DNA from: Tridacna crocea
Taxonomy: Eukaryota > Mollusca > Bivalvia > Cardiida > Cardiidae
Reading direction: 5' to 3'
Length of the DNA stretch: 64,000 nucleotides
Assembly (NCBI GenBank): GCA_943736015.1
Contig: OX031062.1
Span: forward strand, 60,376,962-60,440,961
Part shown: piece after piece, positions 26,101 to 34,612 of the stretch
Layout of the letters: every line of letters begins with the position of its first letter
Numbering within the stretch: position 1 is the first letter of the stretch
Notes under the pieces: generated by a model
The model's input: only the letters and a program-made list of their open reading frames with translations
Told to the model about the DNA's origin: nothing
Databases searched by the model: none
Translations under genes and position numbers: made by a program

Positions 26101-28088
26101 CAGAGAAGGCTATTCCATTTGCCCTCACCAAATTTTTACTGGTAAGGATAAGCGAATGAGTAGATTTTTTGGACCCTACCTGCTGATTTCTGTGTCCTAC
26201 CTATTTCAGTTGTTTTCATTCCATGTCACGATGTGATAATATGTGTATACATACAATTGTTACCATTTGGTCCATCCTGTATCACACAATCCAAAGCTTT
26301 CATAACCCTGATAGAGACAGCTTTTGAACAACATTGAGGGAAAGGAGAAAATGCTGGTTAATTATACCATTTAATCAAGACCATGAAAAAGTATGGTTAG
26401 TTTCATATTTTATCATTTCTTTCTTCCAAACTTCATTTACCGGTGTACAACACCTTTTATCTGTTAGTTCCCCTCATCCATTTCATTGGCAACCTTTCAA
26501 ATATATATACCTCAACCCAGTTACTGGTGTACAAAAGTTAACAGAATGAAAAACAAGTTCTGCTGTGGTAGTGTTAAATGGCTTGATTTTGTAAATAATC
26601 CAGTAAATGAATGCAAATAAAATTGACTCTAACAACCGGTTTTATAGCATGCACAACTGGAGTAAAGGCTACACATGCTTGACAAAGAGATCAAACGTCA
26701 AGTTACTGGTATATGCACAAAAAATATTTACACTGAGCAAATTTTCAAAATCTCAGAAACTTTACTCTCACAATGATGATGATTTAAGCAGCAATAGAGG
26801 ATTACTGGTATGACAGTACAAAAATAATAAATATTTTAGGTGGTTTATAATTTTATCAATCAATCCTATAATCAATCATTCAATCTATTGAAATTGATTG
26901 ATTGATTGGATTATTGATACATTTGTTGATAATCTTTTCTATTATAATTTTTATTATTTGCAATACCGAATTTCGACCCCCAATATCACATCAACAAATG
27001 TATCAATCATACGATCAATCAATCCATCAACAAATCAATCAATCAATCAATCAATCAAACAATCAAACATGCACATAAAGAAAGAAAACAAAGAAGTTAT
27101 AATGTCTTGGTAATGTGAAATAACCTCTAAAATTTGGTCATTTCGACCCCCAATATCAAATTCGATATTGTAAAAAAATTTAAAATCGGCATGTAAACAA
27201 TACAAAAACACTTATTTCAGTCACAAACTTAAAAATAGATACTGAAAAATGACAAATTTAACATTCAGGTAACTTTCATTTTATGATCTCAAAAAAAAAA
27301 AATTGGGGTCGAAACAACCAGATTTTGCAGAAAAAATTTTCTGGGGGGGGGGGGGGGGGGGGGGGGGGTTTCGAAACGACCAAAAAGTGCCGAAATGACC
27401 GGGTGTCGAAATGACTGCCATTCATCCCTCTGTGACTTTTGGTTGTTCCCAAGACTAAAGGAAATCCTTGCAGGGCACCGTTTTGAATCCCATTATGGCA
27501 AAGGCAGTGCGGTCTACCAGTGTCTGCAACATGTATCTAAAGAGGACTACTGGGCGGCATTCCGGAAATGGGTAAATCGGTGTAAAATGTGCGCGGAGGC
27601 AGACGGGGCATATTTCAAAGGTCCTAGATAAATAAAATTTTGATATTCCAAGCGCTTTTAAAAAGACCGCCCTACTCTAAGAACTTAAAATGTCCCTCGT
27701 ATATGCTTTGTTACCGTAACATCTAATTGATTTACCAAACTCATCTGTTACCGAAACATCCGTGAATCAGTCAGTGAACTGATAGCCGAGTTCATAAGAG
27801 CCATTCCGGTGCTTTTGATAAACAGACGCAGTTGAAGGGCGGAACAGCTACTTGGCATTCACTTTTATGATAAAAAAATGAATGATAACAGATTGATAGG
27901 TCGATTTTACAATGGGACGAATTAGTCACGGGCCGAATCGACCACAGTAATTTGAATTATCATTTCAATCGAGCTGCAACATCTGAATCAGAAAGAAAAT
28001 TTCTAAAACATGAAAAGACAAAAGCAGCTATCAGAAGTGCACTAACGTTCCAAAAATGCTCGTCTTCATCATCCGACAATTCAAACAT
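11117..28088 (-). CDS. HROB: HROB: homologous recombination OB-fold protein (11 coding exons)
   Basis: Coding exons on the minus strand, 5' to 3': 28088-28047, 25956-25839, 25189-24852, 23793-23716, 21462-21352, 18984-18916, 18580-18472, 17698-17613, 14886-14685, 13127-12342, 11163-11117. All have GT-AG borders, and the phases agree at each join, totalling 1986 bp and 661 residues (the human protein is about 650). The order of features matches the vertebrate family: acidic start (MFELSDDEDEHFWN), FPGPAG motif (residues 156-161), a globular OB-fold region (about 193-345) with GKMHGTIHNDL, GTVLVLKQ and NKNHYLNITPNNLVSIY, a long low-complexity Ser/Asn/Thr-rich segment (386-646), and an acidic tail WEDDLSDEILSQL. 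HROB recruits the MCM8-MCM9 helicase to recombination sites in the nucleus. The low-complexity segment lies after the OB fold here, and its exon is one 786-bp block. Identity is firm; exon 1, exon 6's acceptor and the last exon rest on phase and motif. Confidence 0.93.
11231..11442 (+). mobile_element. Family A TTAA MITE lacking the hairpin apex
   Basis: Left and right arms are present but the apex is deleted (AACATTGTGGGAACATCTCT then TTTTTCCCACAAC). It shares TTAA with the next copy. Confidence 0.8.
11439..11660 (+). mobile_element. Family A TTAA MITE
   Basis: Complete forward copy with a perfect hairpin at about 11500-11560, arranged head to tail with the copy before it. Confidence 0.9.
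11672..11800. repeat. Dispersed repeat with CAGACTGCA hairpin
   Basis: CAGACTGCACAGAACATGCA-GTCTG forms a short hairpin inside a segment beginning CTGCTAAGCACAACTCA. A second copy is at 24408-24500 and pieces lie at 10860-10890 and 13860-13905. Confidence 0.65.
11873..12100 (+). mobile_element. Family A TTAA MITE
   Basis: Complete forward copy with a weakened hairpin (GCTGGTTGCTGGC). It shares its right TTAA with the following copy. Confidence 0.85.
12097..12324 (+). mobile_element. Family A TTAA MITE next to HROB exon 10
   Basis: Forward copy ending GGTAAAGAGTTA 17 bases beyond the HROB exon 10 donor, within intron 10. Confidence 0.9.
12342..13127 (-). CDS. HROB: HROB coding exon 10, low-complexity region
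   Basis: 786 bp, residues 386-646, rich in Ser, Asn and Thr with no stop. It begins SVSRLSVSGSGTSTPMF and ends TNTKDNDLWED. The donor gtgagt fits the consensus. Without splicing, the frame would read into a MITE and stop there, which I take to be intronic. Confidence 0.88.
13286..13539 (+). mobile_element. Family A TTAA MITE with duplicated hairpin arm
   Basis: HROB intron 9. The descending arm CCAGCATTTTCTCCTTTTC is present twice (13376 and 13402), separated by TGACA. Confidence 0.9.
13748..13787. repeat. Homopolymer T then G run
   Basis: About 24 T followed by about 15 G in HROB intron 9. Length in such runs is unreliable in any assembly. Confidence 0.9.
14228..14454 (-). mobile_element. 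Family A TTAA MITE, reversed
   Basis: Complete copy in HROB intron 9 with a perfect 20+ bp stem. Confidence 0.9.
14510..14650 (+). repeat. Dispersed repeat shared by three HROB introns
   Basis: CGTCCTTACTAGTAAAAA... GGGCAAGTGAATTATCCTTC ... GGAGGACAAGT. Copies at 17826-17945 (same strand) and 26030-26170 (opposite strand). No termini recognised. Confidence 0.6.
14685..14886 (-). CDS. HROB: HROB coding exon 9
   Basis: 67 codons plus one base. NKNHYLNITPNNLVSIY matches the conserved RNHYLNVTPxNLV segment. Acceptor cattacag; a TTAA MITE begins only nine bases upstream of it. Donor gtaagt. Confidence 0.95.
14897..16841 (+). mobile_element. TTAA MITE family D, split by a hAT element
   Basis: Starts TTAAAGGTGGCCCTTCAGA and ends CCCACTCTTAA. 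With the copies at 35134 and 58339 this defines TTAA flanks plus AGGTGG/CCACCT termini. The interior phrases CCCAAAGCCTTA, ATAAAACCCCAGTAGTC and GAAGAAGATATTATGAAAAA are shared. A hAT element sits at 15186-16637. Confidence 0.85.
15186..16637 (+). mobile_element. hAT-like non-autonomous transposon
   Basis: Termini TAGGGATGGGAACGAGTACT and GATCCCATCCCTA are inverted repeats, each with nested CGAGTACTCGA palindromes. Flanks ATTTTTTT/TTTTTTTT are compatible with an 8-bp duplication. No transposase frame was seen. The segment from about 15500 to 15890 is the same sequence as the tandem units at 62295-63690. Confidence 0.85.
16951..17175 (+). mobile_element. Family A TTAA MITE
   Basis: Forward copy, first of three in a row (16951, 17172, 17350) joined through single TTAA sites. 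Confidence 0.85.
17172..17353 (-). mobile_element. Family A MITE, truncated
   Basis: Reversed copy that begins inside the right arm (AGCATCTGCAGATGA) with apex AATGCTTGTTATCCACATTT. Confidence 0.7.
17350..17577 (-). mobile_element. Family A TTAA MITE, 35 bases past HROB exon 8
   Basis: Complete reversed copy ending just downstream of the exon 8 donor. Stem base altered (ACATGGTGTGAAATGCAG), so the hairpin is partly open. Confidence 0.85.
17613..17698 (-). CDS. HROB: HROB coding exon 8, OB-fold core
   Basis: Encodes GKMHGTIHNDLMTEYEAELQ then VGTVLVLKQ, the strongest match to vertebrate HROB (GEMQGTVH...LLLKQ). Acceptor tacgcag, donor gtaaat. Confidence 0.95.
18380..18401. repeat. (ATGA)n microsatellite
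   Basis: Five ATGA units in HROB intron 7. Confidence 0.85.
18472..18580 (-). CDS. HROB: HROB coding exon 7
   Basis: 36 codons plus one base, AGKKQLYQGKAWLLFGVIES through ASIKDKS. Acceptor aatttttacag, donor gtattt. Confidence 0.9.
18663..18891 (-). mobile_element. Family A MITE, 24 bases past HROB exon 6
   Basis: Reversed copy, hairpin GAAAAAATGCTGATAAACAG. Left terminus worn to GTAGCCC. A further decayed copy is at 18993-19376. Confidence 0.8.
18916..18984 (-). CDS. HROB: HROB coding exon 6
   Basis: 23 codons, SVFRHAIKYLLLERLTKDKQ to YLK. The acceptor atcag at 18985 was chosen because only it keeps phase with exon 5. A second AG inside the exon (tttttag) would break the frame. Donor gtaagg. 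Confidence 0.75.
19373..19547 (-). mobile_element. Family A MITE, ascending hairpin arm missing
   Basis: Reversed copy with TTAA at the left. GGGAAAAGG passes directly to TTACCAGCATTTTCT. Confidence 0.7.
19709..19936 (-). mobile_element. Family A TTAA MITE, reversed
   Basis: HROB intron 5. Stem AACACTGAGGTAAAAGGAG pairs imperfectly with CTCCTTTTCCAAGAGTGTT. Confidence 0.85.
20085..20446 (+). repeat. Repeat ending GGCCAGTGGAGCTAAAAA with (GGAC)n tract
   Basis: Contains AAGGAACATTCCTG twice, GTTGCCATGGCAACCAGA, a (GGACGAAC)n(GGAC)n tract at 20334-20395, then CTGGCCTTCGGCCAGTGGAG. It abuts a half copy of a family A MITE (20434-20595). Confidence 0.7.
20636..20824 (-). mobile_element. Family A MITE with lost hairpin arm
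   Basis: TTAA at both ends, but the hairpin has collapsed (AATGCTGGTTCCCAGAATG). Its right TTAA lies inside the left arm of the following palindrome. Confidence 0.75.
20820..20894. repeat. Perfect-arm palindrome
   Basis: GTTAATGATTTGAGCAAGAC-A at 20820-20840 is exactly reverse-complemented at 20874-20894. The loop carries a second small inverted repeat (CTCTATAAA/TTTATAGAG). Confidence 0.95.
20897..20983 (+). mobile_element. hAT terminal fragment
   Basis: Ends GGTTAGCCATTGCCATCCCTA, a hAT-type right end with AACTGGTTAACCGGTT palindromic steps. No left end is present. Confidence 0.5.
21099..21324 (+). mobile_element. Family A TTAA MITE near HROB exon 5
   Basis: Complete forward copy ending 27 bases past the exon 5 donor. 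Hairpin perfect. Confidence 0.9.
21352..21462 (-). CDS. HROB: HROB coding exon 5, start of OB-fold region
   Basis: 37 codons, ASENLFLDDPWQALLRDIG through KFSIASTLLK. It corresponds to the PWL..M...LGL segment of vertebrate HROB. Acceptor ctttcctcacag, donor gtaata. Confidence 0.9.
22150..22390 (+). mobile_element. Family C TTAA hairpin MITE
   Basis: Family C has arms CCCAAACAAGCC...TTTACGTGTCTGCAGTA and ...GACAAATTT...CCCAAA, with apex GAAATTGCTTGTAACGAGC. The stem base AAAACATTGTGGGAAAAGGA is the same as family A. Left terminus worn. Confidence 0.85.
22751..22955 (-). mobile_element. Family A TTAA MITE, shortened
   Basis: Reversed copy with a weak hairpin (GAAAATGCCAATAACCAG). It lacks the CCCTGAGAAAG segment. 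Confidence 0.75.
23154..23263. repeat. Foldback element with about 40-bp arms
   Basis: GTTAAACGCTAAGAAGTTCA... at 23154-23194 pairs with the complement at 23223-23263 (GGCTGTTTAAATCGTTTAAT...). The 28-base centre (CACAGTCGGTCGCTACACTC...) is unpaired. HROB intron 4. Confidence 0.9.
23272..23499 (+). mobile_element. Family A MITE
   Basis: Forward copy with worn ends (GACCATTTACCA / AAAGAGTTAG), immediately after the foldback element. Confidence 0.8.
23716..23793 (-). CDS. HROB: HROB coding exon 4
   Basis: 26 codons, MPGQTLDIGLYVPVSEGRPK to ESKSPQ, between acceptor tattttcag and donor gtatag. Phase 0 on both sides. Confidence 0.85.
24122..24349 (+). mobile_element. Family A TTAA MITE
   Basis: Stem base AACATCGTGGG opposite CCCACAACGTT keeps pairing despite sequence change. 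A short reversed fragment is at 23954-24020. Confidence 0.9.
24607..24835 (-). mobile_element. Family A TTAA MITE, 16 bases past HROB exon 3
   Basis: Complete reversed copy with perfect hairpin, ending just beyond the exon 3 donor. Confidence 0.92.
24852..25189 (-). CDS. HROB: HROB coding exon 3 with the FPGPAG motif
   Basis: Acceptor ttatttctcag. Encodes CTGQSFTRDQVESPYS through PKRKRKFPGPAGVLPKL, then donor gtcagt. FPGPAG is the family's hallmark short motif. The frame stays open into the intron, so the donor decides the end. Confidence 0.93.
25603..25826 (-). mobile_element. Family A TTAA MITE, 12 bases past HROB exon 2
   Basis: Reversed copy. Right TTAA worn to TCAA. Confidence 0.88.
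25839..25956 (-). CDS. HROB: HROB coding exon 2
   Basis: Acceptor cgctttcag; 39 codons plus one base, beginning DVPLHDVSEKTLAQ and ending PAKRI, then donor gtaagt. A family A MITE ends 12 bases past the donor. Confidence 0.85.
26860..27070. repeat. Inverted repeat and (AATC)n tract
   Basis: GATTGATTGATTGGATTATTGATACATTTGTTGAT is mirrored by ATCAACAAATGTATCAATC, leading into (CAAT)n at 27028-27060. HROB intron 1. Confidence 0.8.
27120..27418. repeat. TTTCGACCCCCAATAT inverted repeat with poly-G
   Basis: TTTCGACCCCCAATAT occurs at about 26970 and 27142 and as AATTGGGGTCGAAA at 27301. A run of about 27 G follows at 27342-27368, then GAAACGACC/GAAATGACC steps. Confidence 0.6.
27419..27631 (+). 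pseudogene. Mariner-type transposase C-terminal remnant
   Basis: Translation runs HSSLCDFWLFPRLKEILAGH ... RFES...VYQCLQHV ... WVNRCKMCAEADGAYFKG and stops at TAA. CDFWLFPRLKE...RFES and the final W..RC..C...DG.YF pattern match the C-terminal end of mariner (SETMAR-type) transposases. Upstream catalytic parts, including the PDLAP segment holding the third acidic residue, are absent. It sits in HROB intron 1. Confidence 0.85.
28047..28088 (-). CDS. HROB: HROB coding exon 1
   Basis: ATG at 28088-28086 opens 14 acidic codons (MFELSDDEDEHFWN), followed by donor gttagt. Vertebrate HROB also opens with a short acidic/aromatic stretch (FEDEDFLSA-like). Phase 0 fits exon 2 directly, across a 2.1-kb intron. 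Confidence 0.75.
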
Positions 28089-28450
28089 TTCTTTTCAAGT
28101 TTTATTCCCGTAAGAAAAAATGTAAGTACTATTGAAATCTCGCGGTAAGTGTCAACTTCCGTCGGTGGTCATTTACTTTCAAAACTTCATATTATTTACC
28201 AAACGTTCGTCTGCTTTTGCAGTCAACCTTTTGCTTCTCACTAAACTTTAGATGTTCTTATCAGCACTGCCTCACTCTTAGATATGTAAAGCAGTCTGTG
28301 CTTTACATTATGGTTACAAGTCTAATCTTAATAGATCTAGGAGCTTTACTTGTCTCAAAGGCATTAGATATAGATCTAGATCTACTTTAGTTTTCTTGTG
28401 GCTGATCCAGAGTACCAGTTGCAACACTCGAAAAGGGGCATTCGGACATG
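28089..28450 (-). promoter_or_regulatory. Likely HROB 5' UTR and promoter region
   Basis: Lies directly upstream of the HROB start codon. Contains ATCTCGCGGTAA at about 28138, resembling TCTCGCGA-type elements of housekeeping promoters. No TATA box is clear. Assigned mostly by position. Confidence 0.35.
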
Positions 28451-28751
28451 TGCGTTAAGTGTGGTCTCAGATCGGACTTTCCGACGCTGTGTGTGAATTT
28501 ATGTTTCACCAGAGTCTACTGTAGCACAAAATCTAATGTAGTCGTAAAGTGCCGTCTCAGATCAGCCTGCGCGGACTTCCGAATGTCCCTTTTCGCGTGT
28601 TCTAAACCATATGGTATCAGGAGAACTCGTTCCTTAGAGAACTCGCACCCTTTAGATCTACCTGATTTGCCAATTTGTGGCTTTTCCATTTCAGCAACAA
28701 ATAAAAATATGATGTCAAACATATGGACAGATGAGGATACAAATATCTGAT

Positions 28752-28870
28752 TTAGTGGAAAACATTGTGGGAAAAGGAGAAATTGCTCGTTACGATGTTT
28801 TCCCACAATGTTTTCAAAAGCTGTCTGTTTTTGATACGTCAAAATGAGTATCTATGGAGTAAAGGGTTAA
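28752..28870 (+). mobile_element. Mosaic of family C hairpin and family B right end
   Basis: AACATTGTGGGAAAAGGAGA-AATTGCTCGTTACGATG then CCCACAATGTTTTCAAAAG, ending ATGAGTATCTATGGAGTAAA-GGGTTAA. The descending hairpin arm is deleted and the right end is B type. A decayed A copy follows to about 29045. Confidence 0.65.
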
Positions 28871-29049
28871 CTCTCAACAACACAACCCCGGGTCTAAAGG
28901 AGCCTGAAGGAGATGGATTTTGAGGACCTTGCCGGGAAAGGAGAAAATTTTGCCAACCAGCGGTTTCCAGAATGTTTTAGACCCTGTTGGGGGGATAATT
29001 GTTTCATTTTACCTACCATCCAAAATTTGCTGGGCAGTGTCAAATGAAT

Positions 29050-32000
29050 ATATTCGCACAGATTCGTTGTTGTACGGATAACATATGGTTGCATGTATGT
29101 CTTAGAAAAAAAAAGTCTTCTTTCGCACGTTTCTAGGTTTCGCCTGTTTTCCTATTGATTTGAGCCACTTTTAGAAGTTCCTGCATTTCATGAACACTTT
29201 TACTTTCTTTCCACTCTGTTTACACCCATTTACGTCACTGTCGTCAGTTGTGTGTGGCACAAACCAAAACCGGCTAAAATTAGGAGTAATTTTATGGTCA
29301 AAGGGAGAAAACTTGTATTTACTTACAACACTTTGTATGGTAGAGTTACTTCCCTTACATTCATTGACAGCATAAAACCGAAGACGAATAAATATCATTG
29401 TGGTTTGTGGAGACGATCTGTAACGAAACAAAAAAAAAAGATGGTAGAGCTGTCATTATCTCTGGTAAAATTTAAGACAGGATTGTAGATGCTGCTACTT
29501 CTAAAAATATCATGACAGAAGACAAAAGGAAGAAAAACCAATTGCTGACGTGGTTTCTATTTTGTAACAGGTGGTTGTCTCCCTTGTATTCCGTTACATT
29601 TGTAAACAAGGCGACCGCCGAAATTTAAACTTGGAAGTAACAATTCGGCTATCAAAGTAAGAACTCACGCAGAATCTAAATGTAATTCTTACAACTGAAT
29701 TTATCAACTGATGAACGTATACGATAAATAAGCTTTGTTATGTTACAATATTTTAACTTACGAACCAACGGCATGTTTTCGCTCAATTAGGTTTTCGAGG
29801 TTATTAATAAATATTGTTAATATAGGCTGAATTGTCAAATTCCAATCATTTCTTCGATCATTGACCGTAAGGAACAGGGGACAGATAGTGAAAGCATACA
29901 GGCTTGAATTTTCCACAAGCAAAGAAATGGAGATGAAAGCTATGCTTTTTTCCCGATTTTATTAATGTTGATCCCAGTGTAGACCCCCCTCCCCCCTTTT
30001 CCCTTTTTTTAGTGGGAGGGGGTTGTAAGATGGAATGTCTTTCTCTATTAATTTGAATACTTAATCCCTGAGACAGTAAATTGATTTAATTGAAATAGTG
30101 CAAGTTCAGCATCCTGCCTTTGACTGAAAAATACCAGCGGGGAAACTATCAGCACAGACTTAATTTGGGTATACTTATAAATGAACGTGCAGGCTGATCC
30201 TGAATCTACACTGACCATCCAGGAGATTTTTCCAAAAGAAAACTTTTAAAATAGCAAAAATTGGATTTCAAAATCGGCTTGAAAGTTTCATCTTATCTAT
30301 TTCGCAGAATAAGTGTTAACAGAGGGTCATGGTTTTTTGATAGACCGTGAAGGTATAAATTAACCCTGCACCGGTTTTTAAAGTTTCGGTGTGACTGTTT
30401 CTAATGGTTGAAAAAAAAGACTATTCCGGCGAAATGGGGGGGGGGGGGGGAACAATAAGGGAGAGAACTCTTCGTAACTAATAGATACCAGATTATTCGA
30501 GTTCTTTCCCTTTGACCATAAAATCACAATGGCATCTGATCGAGAACTGGGGCAGACCCAGGACCGACCCCGAGCGATGTTTAATAGCTTTCTTTCTTTT
30601 TAACTCTACTATATCATGGCGAGGTTTCCACTGCTCGTCTGTCTGTCAGTCCATCCATTAATGTTTGTCTTGTTTACGTGATAAAGATAAAACCTATCGA
30701 TTTTGATAAAATACCAATAAATAGCATGGGAATAAGTACCAATTTCAAGTTTTGAATTTTCATTTTTTGTTTGTGCCATAAAGTCTACATTTGTGGTCAG
30801 TTTTCAGTGAAACTTACACAGTTTATCCATCTCATCAATAGCTTTAGCCCTATTGATTTTGAAAAAAAATCAAACCAATAATATGGTAAAAGTAGCCATT
30901 TTAAGTTGAAAATATCCATTTCTTGTTAATGCGATAAAGTCTGCATTTGGTATCAGATTTTTGTAAAATTTGCACAGTTTGTTAATCTCATAAATAGCTG
31001 GAACCCTATTGGATTTGAAAAAAAATATCATCCAATAAACTGTATTGGAAAAGTAGCCTTTTGCTGTTGAAAATTTCTATTACTTCACTTTATGCAATGA
31101 AGTCAGCATTTGAGGTCGGATTCTCATGAATGCCATTTAATGTTGAAAATTTCCATTTCTTGTTAATGTGATGAAGTCAGCATTTGGGGCCGGATTTTCA
31201 TTAAACTTAGTTACTTTGTTTCATAAACGGCTTGAACCCCATTGATTTTGAACAAAAAAAAAAAGCCTGACTAATCAGTGTGGGAAAAGTATCCATTCAA
31301 AGTTAAAAATTTCCATTTCTTGTTTTGGGCAATGAAGTTCACAGTGTTGATCCAGTTCAATAGAAACTTGCAAAGATTGTTTGGTTATCAAGGAATTGAA
31401 CTCTATCAAAAGTGAAGAAAATCTAGTAAACCATTCAGAAAAAGCAGCCATTTGATACTCAACAAAGTCCATATCATTAATCACATATATTTTTGAAATT
31501 TGCTAGGATTGTGTAATACAAGGCATACTAAAACTATTTTAACACTTTCAAATTTAGCTTGGATCCCAAACATTTAGTATTGAGAAATTGAGCTTTATTT
31601 TATTCACTGTTTTTTCAATTTACCATACCTTCTCAAATGCTGTCTTAGTGGGTTGAAGCCCAGTTGCAACACACTTTTGTGTTTTTCTCTTCTTTCGATA
31701 TTTTTACATTATAAATTCATAATGTATGTTGGCACAAAAGCAAATTCACTGCCAGTAGAGTGATTTCAGGTCCTCTTGAGCCTCCATTTTTGATCAATTA
31801 AAACGTCCATTTCCTCCCATAGATCTATTGCCTATTATCTTTATTCGCAATTTTGCTGTAGATCTAGACCGATCAAAATAATTTTCTTATTACATGTAGT
31901 TGGTTAGGACCCAAGGTCTAGCTCTGATTCCGAGGGTAGCTCTGTTGTAATTGTGGCTTTGTCTGGAGCGTTACAGTCTAGCCCTGCTAGGGTATCTGCT

Positions 32001-32090
32001 TACTCTTTGCTTCGAAGGTGGAGAGGGGTTTGTTAACCCTATCTCAAATGGGATTTGGGGACCTACCTCCTAGAAAAATTCAAAGTTACA
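29050..32090. other. Intergenic, no gene recognised
   Basis: No exon-like frame with splice borders was found. Contents are a 12-base poly-G run near 30437, the 156-bp satellite block at 30660-31480, a hairpin AAGGGAAAAGGGGGGAGGGG-type purine/pyrimidine stretch near 29985, and unclassified AT-rich DNA. Confidence 0.6.
30660..31480 (-). repeat. 156-bp satellite block, reversed
   Basis: About five tandem units, each containing ATTTCTTGTTAATG, CAGATTTT, TTTGTTAATCTC and CCTATTGATTTTGAAAAA. Its reverse complement is the satellite at 48000-50105. Confidence 0.85.
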
Positions 32091-32094
32091 GCAA

Positions 32095-32323
32095 TTAACT
32101 CATTAACAGACAACAAAATTTTAGACTTGTCCAAATTGAAAGCATTTGCAGACGACAGAATAGAAGTGACTGAAAATGTAAAATTTGTTTTGTGAAGAGT
32201 AGAAAACATTGTGGGAAAAGGAGAAAATGCTGGTTACCAGCATTTCCTCCTTTTCCCACAATGTTTTCTAAAGCCTTATTTCTTGGGGGCGTCAAAAGCA
32301 GGAATTGTGTGGTAGTGGGTTAA
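32095..32323 (-). mobile_element. Family A TTAA MITE, reversed
   Basis: Complete copy, one stem mismatch (ATTTCCTCC). Decayed relatives lie at 32690-32850 and 32900-33115. Confidence 0.9.
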
Positions 32324-33170
32324 GACATACATGTATTTTGAGATCAATTGTGCCATTGAAACTCAAATAGGATATATCTTTTTTTTTTTTAAATAAATAC
32401 TTGCTGAGTTACATGTACATAGACCTCGATCTGCTGTTATCGGTCGAAACGGTATCAGGAGAACTTGTACCCTGGAGAACTTGTACCCCAATCTCAAGGG
32501 TATGAGTTCTCCAGAAAAGCCATTCCCCTACTAATACATGTAATGATAGTTTACTATCACGTTATCAACTTTTATTTTTATGCTGTTATTGTGATGTAGA
32601 TTTGATTAAAAATGGTTGTGATTTTTTTGTACTTGTGTTGAAAAGACATAAAGTAAAGAAACTTGTGTGTTTTCTCATGCAATGTTTATATTTTGTGTTT
32701 GAAAAGGTCAGAAAACATGTGGAAAAATGAGACCATGTTGGATATCTGATATTGCACCTTCTCCCACAATACTTACAAAAACTTCTTCGGTGTGGTTGAA
32801 ACTCGAGATCGTGTAGGAAACATTTCAGAAAACATAGAAGAAATCTGTACAATGAAAATGAGAGAGAGAGAGAGAAATGCAAATATTGCTATGTGAACTC
32901 GCATTTCAGTCTCTTCAAAATTCCATACATCTGCAGACGACAAATTCCTATTTGATACAAATAGACTTTGCATCTCTGAAAGGGTGGAAAAAAATTATTG
33001 GAAAATGAGAAAATACTGGTTATAAGAGCCCCCTCCCCATTTTTTCCAACATTTTCAAAATCTATCTCCCTCAGGGTGGTATATAGCAACTCAGCACTAT
33101 TTGGTAAACGGTAAAGTAATGATACATCAAAATTCAAAGAGCGAGATGTCTTCTTTTAATGTTACATAAT

Positions 33171-33399
33171 TGACCCATTACCACACAATCCCTACTTTTG
33201 ATGCCCCTGAAAAGAAGCCTTTTGAAAACACTGTGGGAAAAGGAGAAAATGCTGGTAACCAGCATTTTCTCCTTTTCCCACAGTGTTTTCTACCCTTCCC
33301 AGAACAAAGTTCAATTTTTCAGTCACCTTTTTTTTTTTTTGTCTGCAAATGCTTTCAATTTGAACCAGTCTAAATTTTTCTTGTGTGGTAAAGAGTTAA
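33171..33399 (+). mobile_element. Family A MITE
   Basis: Forward copy with stem base AACACTGTGGG/CCCACAGTGTT. Left TTAA worn to TTGA. Confidence 0.9.
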
Positions 33400-33894
33400 A
33401 AAAGGTTATACTCATTTTATCCTTTTCCAGTGATGTTTATAGAAGTCTTCTTCCTCATAAAACCATGCAAATGATTGGTAACGGGTTAAGGGTGTTTTTA
33501 ACGTACAATACCAGTTTAAATGCTGGTAAATAGCAAGAGTGAACAATAGTGTTTATCACACTTTCTAGTACCTGACACCTTTGACTCCTTTGAAAAATTG
33601 GCATATTCCATCAAACCATAAATACATGTATCTAAACCAGCTTTTTCAAAAAAACATATCTTCCAATAATTAAATGAATCCAGATTATATACATTTACCT
33701 GATAGTTTTATCTTTCTAAAATTTACGTGTCCATTTACCTTAGTTCCTTTCCATTTAAATTAATCTATCAAACATCCGGTCACAAAACTGATATTTTACT
33801 ACAAATACCTAAGTTACCAATGCTTGATTATTCTTAAAGTTACTCATTCCACAAAAGATAAAATGAATATCGTCAATTCACCAAAATCTGAATG

Positions 33895-34315
33895 ATACAT
33901 GTATATACAAGGAACATTTCTGTGAAACTACTTCAAAATCTGACCAGCGGTTTCAGAGACATATAATTTTCAAATATTTCTTTGTTTCCCCATAAAGTGC
34001 AAGTAACCTCCATTCACCAAAGCCATGGTTTTAGATGGATCAAAATTTCACGAACAAATTTCAAAAAGGGTCATCCAAGGAACAACTCTGTGAAATTATT
34101 TCAAATTCTGACCAGCCGTTTCCAACCAGAGCTTTTGGTTGGAATCAAATTCTGTGAACAATTTTTAAAGAGGACCTCCCATGGAACATTCCAGCCAAGT
34201 TTGGTCCAAATTGGCCCAGCAGTTTAGGAGGAGTTGCTGTTTAAAGAATTGTTGACGACACATGACCGACCACGGACGATGGACAAGGGGTGATCCTAAA
34301 AGCTCCCCTTGAATT
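33895..34315 (+). repeat. Degenerate repeat with CAGCGGTTTCAGAGA blocks
   Basis: Blocks with GACCAGCGGTTTC, CAAGGAACAACTCTGTGAAA and GGACCACGGACGATGG near the end resemble the 3' part of the GGAGCTAAAAA repeat class. Confidence 0.5.
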
Positions 34316-34612
34316 CCCCTCATGTATGTCGGGTTCGCTAACACAGATTCCACTATCAAATAAAAAGCATCTACAAAATTTAACAAAATACACTTTATTT
34401 CATATGGAGTGTAACGAGATTTGATTACTATACAAACAAGAAATTCTAATTAACCAAAATATAAAACACTGGGTAAGAAAAATCTACAGAGCCACACAAA
34501 AAATTCTACATGTTGTACATTATATCTGAGCAGTATAATGAATATTGAGTATTATATAATAGTAATCCACCGGCTTCATTATATCTAGCATAGTAAAATC
34601 TCTTAACCCTTT

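Noticed and set aside
27419-27631. Functional mariner or SETMAR-like gene
   Set aside because: Only the C-terminal portion remains, without the catalytic segments or inverted termini.
28448-28842. Open frames on both strands near 28.5-28.8 kb
   Set aside because: The sequence contains dispersed repeat phrases (CGTGTTCTAAACC, GGTATCAGGAGAACT also near 32452) and a mosaic MITE.
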